This document shows, in pieces, positions 43,401 to 46,916 of a DNA stretch of 46,916 nt. This DNA comes from JAFMKE01 sp964655225. GTDB lineage: Bacteria; Bacteroidota; Bacteroidia; Chitinophagales; UBA8649. Made by a program: the position numbers and the translations under genes. The stretch's first letter is position 1, and every line of letters starts with the position of its first letter. The notes beneath the pieces are model-generated. The model ran no database searches and was not told where the DNA came from. It worked only from the letters and a program-made list of their open reading frames with translations. Location of the stretch: assembly GCA_964655225.1 (NCBI GenBank), contig CAZZMB010000017.1, positions 1 through 46,916 of the forward strand. The letters are read 5' to 3'.

Positions 43401-44646
43401 TACAGTTAATATAACTTTTGGAGCAGGATATTCACTTACAAACGATACCGCTGTATGTGCAGGTGAAAGTGTTCAACTGGAGGCGAATGGTGGGTCAAAT
43501 CATTCATGGACTCCGGATAATGAAACATTAACATCGACTACTATTTCAAATCCTGTTGCAACACCTGCTGCTACAACGGATTATGTAGTTAGTTTAGATT
43601 TAACAAATTGCAGTGTAGTGGATACGGTGACTGTAGTGGTAAATGCCTTACCTGTTTCAGCCATTAATAATGGAGTAGCTGAAGAGATTGTTTGTGATGG
43701 TGCTAATGCCGATCTAATAAGTGATGCGAATTCAAGCTGGACAAACGATTGGACAGGTCCAGAAACGGGGTCAGGTGTTTCCTTAGCTGTTACAGCAGAA
43801 GGTACATATGTTTTGACATCGACAGATGGTAATGGTTGTGTATCTTCTTCTACTATTTTGGTTAGCTTTAATGATAATCCAATCCTTGATCCAAACATGG
43901 TCAGAAATATTCTTTGCTGCAATGGAGATGAGGTAATTGTTGATTTTGCTAGTTTGATTACCAACGGAGTTGGGTTTGGAGAAGCTTTTTGGGAAAATAG
44001 TTCCACAGCCTCGGGTGCAAGCGCTACCGTTGCTTCAAATGAGGATGGCACCTATGATATATTGGTAGTTTCTTCAGACGGATGTGGCACTGCTGCTCAA
44101 ATTACTTTTCAAACGAATTGCTTAAATCCAGACATCGTTGATATAGATTCTATAGTCTTTGGGGCAAGTGAAGCGTATACGGTAAATACTGATTTCCCAT
44201 TAAGTAATGAGTCATGGGCACCTAATTTTACAGGAAGTAATTTCTTAGCGAATACGGCTAGTAACGATTTTGAAACAGTCTCAGTTGTTGCTGAAGCAGA
44301 ATTTACCCTAAATGACGGAAGTCTTTATACTTGCTCAGAATCTGACTCAAGCCAAGTTTACATTTTTGTACTAGGAAATCCAATGATGCCAGATGCTTTT
44401 TCGCCTAATGGTGACAATCTTAACGATAGGCTTTTTCCTGTTAATCTTGATCTTAGCACCACTATTAGTGTGTTTAAAGTGTTTAATCGATGGGGAGATG
44501 TCGTATATGAATACAATGGTGATAATGGATGGGATGGAACTTGGCAAAGCGAAGATCAATCGGCTGACGTCTATACTTATTACTTGGTGATAGATAAGGT
44601 AGCCACTGAATTTGTGATCTCAGGATCAGTCACACTAATTAGATAA
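40456..44646 (+). CDS. Giant adhesin-like protein with gliding-motility type (type B) C-terminal domain
   Basis: It has 1396 residues and a signal peptide ending at LQAQC. The N-terminal part resembles a reelin/MAM-like sandwich (about 35-230; GVTLQYSTDNG-type motif, then CCDHWGLDNIQIL). Further on are Ig/PKD-like modules marked by SWSPASGLSSVTNPSPFANP and a nidogen-like sandwich (about 460-630). The C-terminus (about 1300-1396) is a CHU_C domain: PDAFSPNGDNLNDRLFP, then FNRWGDVVYEYN and VYTYYLVIDK. In F. johnsoniae such domains direct T9SS export and surface display of large adhesins with the help of SprF-like proteins. A PorP/SprF gene follows 18 bases later. Confidence 0.9.
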   Translation: MKKVLFAIVTALSLSSLQAQCVTDAILDVDTIDCGDSVNVTINSFARSLLTEVFGPTGPTDPGWAQTAGAIYTTPFIPSPSNDTYFWMGATNVLPAALGSVGFDVSFGGQVCFDFAYAVQGGNAPIEGPDLSEEGITLQYSTDNGLTWQDLQYMQPNGEFLPSNPGPGNPMTNPPFNATGTPFTVWNSVCFPLPPGALTSNTSFQWIQEFNSGACCDHWGLDNIQILAADPAYGLFDEAGNFLPSNTFSLSPTDDTTYNFIYTNGVNDTCATSATVSLNPTDAGPDIMVACDGIGTLLQSDGVAPWSTVSWSPASGLSSVTNPSPFANPLVDTDYTLTSDCGVDIVSVFVEESFDIDIVQPDTICLNGSSFINLSTTPSSVSIASVEWNFPGTLNTPTGNQVLASPTTTTQYVATVTSDSGCVIQDSTLLVVDGFASSISVTPSDPDVCSGESVVLTAATEANPTPYTLIQGTYNPFSTAGGTPVTGLTDDNTVGPINIGFNFPFFGNLYNSFWISSNGYMTFTAPAGSFLGNLNIPNAAQPNNIIAWGWDDMNFNNGGTVNYYVGGAAPNQYFVINYLDVPHFGGAVGTEISVQVVIYSNGLIEINNISVLPDAFGTMTQGIENATGTSGVSDPAINNVAITSIGENWSFVPVTGPVNPVYSWSPPLYLNDTSGAVVTSSPDGDIEYFVTMVDGLCSSTTSVFVNVDSLLAVGDLDYTLECPEDSFQFNVQFETSIFNSLSNGPGPCSGGTGNYTLGEVGTGTGTSAVTGTPYEGFWEDGRMQILYTAADLNAAGFTGGEMQSIAFNVVVKGSTAPFNNFRVAVKPTTLAALTAFDNGGFTQVVNPYSHTTQIGWNTHTFDTPFCWDGATDLLFEVCFDNAAWTTDDDVAVTPTAGNTTIYDFADNASGCTLGTPNVPSNQRPNLRFNYENLVAGIATIDAAWTPTSSFVDATVENPIALNVGSTAQYPVTLTAGSCTSIDTVNITFGAGYSLTNDTAVCAGESVQLEANGGSNHSWTPDNETLTSTTISNPVATPAATTDYVVSLDLTNCSVVDTVTVVVNALPVSAINNGVAEEIVCDGANADLISDANSSWTNDWTGPETGSGVSLAVTAEGTYVLTSTDGNGCVSSSTILVSFNDNPILDPNMVRNILCCNGDEVIVDFASLITNGVGFGEAFWENSSTASGASATVASNEDGTYDILVVSSDGCGTAAQITFQTNCLNPDIVDIDSIVFGASEAYTVNTDFPLSNESWAPNFTGSNFLANTASNDFETVSVVAEAEFTLNDGSLYTCSESDSSQVYIFVLGNPMMPDAFSPNGDNLNDRLFPVNLDLSTTISVFKVFNRWGDVVYEYNGDNGWDGTWQSEDQSADVYTYYLVIDKVATEFVISGSVTLIR

Positions 44647-44664
44647 AACTTAAAACCCGAATAA

Positions 44665-45446
44665 ATGAAACCAAGAATTTTAATATTTTTAGCCTGCTTG
44701 ATGCTTATAGGCACTAAGTTAAGTGCGCAAGACATTCATTTTTCTCAGTATTACGCCTCACCGCTTACGCTTAATCCTGCTTTGACGGGTAAGTTTAATG
44801 GTTTGTGGAGAGTAAATAGTATATATAGAGATCAGTTTAGAAACGCTGTAAATCAGAACCCAACGGCATATATGACGCCTTCGCTTTCAGTTGACTTTTC
44901 TTTATTGAAGAATAAATTGAAAACAGATGCTTTAGGATTAGGAGCCGTTGTTTTGTTCGATAAAGTTGGGGGTCTGCAAACTATGAAAGCTGGTGTTAGT
45001 TTAGCTTATCATAAAGGCTTAGACAAAAATAATAAGTATCATTTATCTTTGGGATTACAAGGGATTTATGGGAATCGTAATATAAATCCTGATTTCACTT
45101 TTGAAGAAGAATTAATTGCTAATCCTACTTTTCAAGATGATCAATTTTTAGCTTCAATTACAAAGCCAGTTAATTCTGTAGATATGAATGCTGGATTGTT
45201 GTTTGATGGACAATTTACAGATTGGATGACTTTTTATGGCGGATATTCTTTTATGAACATATTGCGACATAAGGATGATTTTATTGCTGACAACAATGGT
45301 AATCCTCAGTTTGAAACACCATTTAGGCATGTGGCACATGCAGGATTTGAATTTGAAGTTAAAAAATTAGTCATTATCCCAGGTGCTTTGTTTCAGACAA
45401 CCGCACAAACTAAGGAAATTAATTTCGGATCAACTTTTGGATATAA
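44665..45446 (+). CDS. PorP/SprF family type IX secretion membrane protein (3' end lost in gap)
   Basis: It covers 260 codons before the N-run. The signal peptide ends near KLSAQD. The hallmark start HFSQYYASPLTLNPALTG is present. The mature protein is a beta-barrel with alternating aromatic strands (SLAYHKGL, YGGYSFMNILRH). Family members have about 300-340 residues, so the C-terminal 40-80 residues are missing. PorP/SprF proteins take part in T9SS and are required, for example, for surface display of SprB in F. johnsoniae. It is clearly linked to the type B client upstream. Confidence 0.93.
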
Positions 45447-45546
45447 NNNNNNNNNNNNNNNNNNNNNNNNNNNNNNNNNNNNNNNNNNNNNNNNNNNNNN
45501 NNNNNNNNNNNNNNNNNNNNNNNNNNNNNNNNNNNNNNNNNNNNNN
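45447..45546. other. Assembly gap of 100 Ns
   Basis: It contains exactly 100 unknown bases, a conventional placeholder for a gap of unknown size. The frame of the PorP/SprF gene and that of the PD40-OmpA gene differ across it, and both genes lack ends, so the real distance is likely several hundred bases. Confidence 0.95.
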
Positions 45547-45547
45547 C

Positions 45548-46916
45548 GAAAAACAAGAATCTGAAGTAACAACGATACCTGGTTTAAACAATCCGCTTCA
45601 GGACTATTCGCCTAAATACCTCAGTGAGAATGAAATTTTAATGGCTGCTCTTTTACCGGAAGAAGCTGTTAACTTGGATGAAGCACGAGATGCAAATACT
45701 GATTATTATTCAAAACTTTTTGTTGCTAGCAACGGTGGAGATTCTTGGTCAAATGAATTATTGCCTGAAAATATTAATGTGCCGGGTTTGCACAATGGTA
45801 ATGGCGTATACACTGAAGATCGGAGCACACTATATTACACACAATGCGCGGAAGTCAATGCGTTTAAAATGTCTTGTAATATTTACCGTTCGACTAAAAA
45901 TGGAGATACTTGGGGAGATCCAGAAATGTTAAGTATAAATAAGGCGAATTCTTCAACAACTCAGCCAGCCTTAGGTATGGATGCAGCAGGCAATGAAGTT
46001 TTGTATTTCGTTTCTAGTCGTGCGGGAAGTAAAGGCGGAATGGATCTTTACTATGCTACCTTAGATGAAGATGGAAACTTAGGATCTGCAACAAATATGG
46101 GTACTGAGTTTAATACTAAATATGATGAAGTAACTCCTTTCTATGATGCAAAAAATAGTATATTATATTTTAGTTCTAATGGCTTTGCTGGAATGGGAGG
46201 CTTAGATGTATTTAAGGCTGAGGTAATTGATGGTGAATGGTCAGAGGTCGTTAATGGTGGATATCCGCTGAACTCTAGTGCTGATGATTTATATCTTGCC
46301 TTGAATGAGAGAGGTTCTAAAGGATATATGGTGTCAAATCGTCCTGGTACGACTTCTAATCGAGGAGAAACTTGTTGTGATGATATTTTTAGAGTAAAGC
46401 TGAAGACAGATAAATATGTACTTGTACAAGCGACAAACTCTAAAGGGGTTTCATTGGATGCTGTAGATGTTTCACTTTATGCGGTTAAGGGTGAGAAGGA
46501 TTCCGAGTTTATCAATAAAGGTATAACTGGAGATGATGAAGTTGTTTTCTTTGTAGAAGAAGCCAACTATAAGTTAAATGGCAACAAAGAAGGTTATTGG
46601 CCTAGTATAAAAAATGTAAATATGGTTGAAATCACCGAAGCTGAGGAGGATACTATTCTCAAAGTCTTAGTTCTCGAAGCTATAAATAGAGCGACTGTAG
46701 AGAACGTATACTTCGCATTCGATATGAATGAAATCCGTGAAATGTACCAAGATGAAATGGATACGGTGATTGCGCTGATGATGAAGTATGAAGAAATTAT
46801 ATTGAAGATAGAGGGGCATACCGATTCTAAAGGTTCAGACAGTTATAATATGGTACTATCTGAAAGAAGATCAAACGCTGCGAAAGAATACATCATTGAA
46901 CAAGGTATTGATGAAG
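45548..46916 (+). CDS. PD40/OmpA-family outer-membrane protein of the T9SS module (both ends missing)
   Basis: The frame is open from the gap to the window end (456 codons). It has WD40-like PD40 repeats (GNEVLYFVSSRAGSKGGMDLYY and SILYFSSNGFAGMGGLDVFK), a C-terminal beta region that resembles a carboxypeptidase-regulatory/CNA-like insert (about YVLVQATNSKGVSLDAVDVS), and an OmpA peptidoglycan-binding domain starting at VYFAFDMNEI with KIEGHTDSKGSDSYNM and SERRSNAAKEYI. This order (PD40, regulatory-like, OmpA) equals the PorE-type T9SS architecture. The N-terminus, probably with TPR repeats and a signal, is lost in the gap. Confidence 0.9.

Noticed and set aside
44665..45564. A 299-residue frame that runs through the 100 Ns and ends in RKTRI
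   Set aside because: It is an artefact: the Ns are placeholders and the downstream gene lies in another frame, with clear PD40 and OmpA homology.

Overview
The window looks like a chromosomal segment of a member of the Bacteroidota, most likely the Flavobacteriales. The evidence is low GC, several candidate promoters of the Bacteroidota type (TAnnTTTG at about -7) with few obvious Shine-Dalgarno sequences, proteins with type IX secretion (T9SS) C-terminal sorting domains, a PorP/SprF protein, and many lipoproteins and secreted proteins with short N-terminal signals. Exactly 100 Ns at 45447-45546 show that this is a scaffold with an unsized gap. I see no transposase, integrase, phage gene, CRISPR array or tRNA. 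Most of it reads as ordinary core genome.

Layout. 1-3421: tail of a propeller-like protein, uracil-DNA glycosylase (ung) and an orphan multi-PAS histidine kinase. 3439-8545 (minus): an operon with a secreted protein, a membrane protein, two separate DsbD-alpha-like proteins and a DsbD that lacks its own alpha domain. 8611-15224 (minus): an oligopeptide/dipeptide-type ABC importer with two permeases and two paralogous binding lipoproteins but no ATPase. 15300-24309: housekeeping genes (TIGR01777 epimerase, M32 carboxypeptidase, membrane protein, rpoN, asnS), then a vitamin/cofactor group (nicotinamide riboside kinase-like, PnuC, divergent ThiE/TenI-like) and an LD-carboxypeptidase. 24348-33473 (plus): a T9SS propeller/repeat protein, metG, a T9SS-exported esterase, an exported thioredoxin/DUF255 lipoprotein and a START-like protein. 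33548-36332 (minus): YehS-like protein, outer-membrane-like protein and an acyl-CoA carboxylase carboxyltransferase. 36438-36533: a 4.5S SRP RNA gene under a near-consensus promoter. 36763-39745: HMA-domain lipoprotein, family 9 glycosyltransferase, DUF4294 protein and a lipoprotein. 40021-46916 (plus): a small secreted protein, a 1396-residue adhesin-like protein with a gliding-motility type (type B) C-terminus, a PorP/SprF protein and a PD40-OmpA protein. The last three form a recognisable T9SS surface module.

How the parts relate. Much of the content serves the cell envelope: secretion to the surface (T9SS module and clients), disulfide/reductant transfer to the periplasm (DsbD set), peptide uptake and peptidoglycan peptide trimming (Opp, LdcA), and LPS sugar transfer (GT9). 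The least explained signals are a perfect dyad between pnuC and the thiE-like gene, promoter -7 boxes that abut start codons (candidate leaderless mRNAs), an SRP RNA without the usual GNRA-type apical loop, repeated tail-to-tail gene overlaps, and a small unknown secreted protein at the head of the T9SS module. I did not find a clearly new defence or mobile system.
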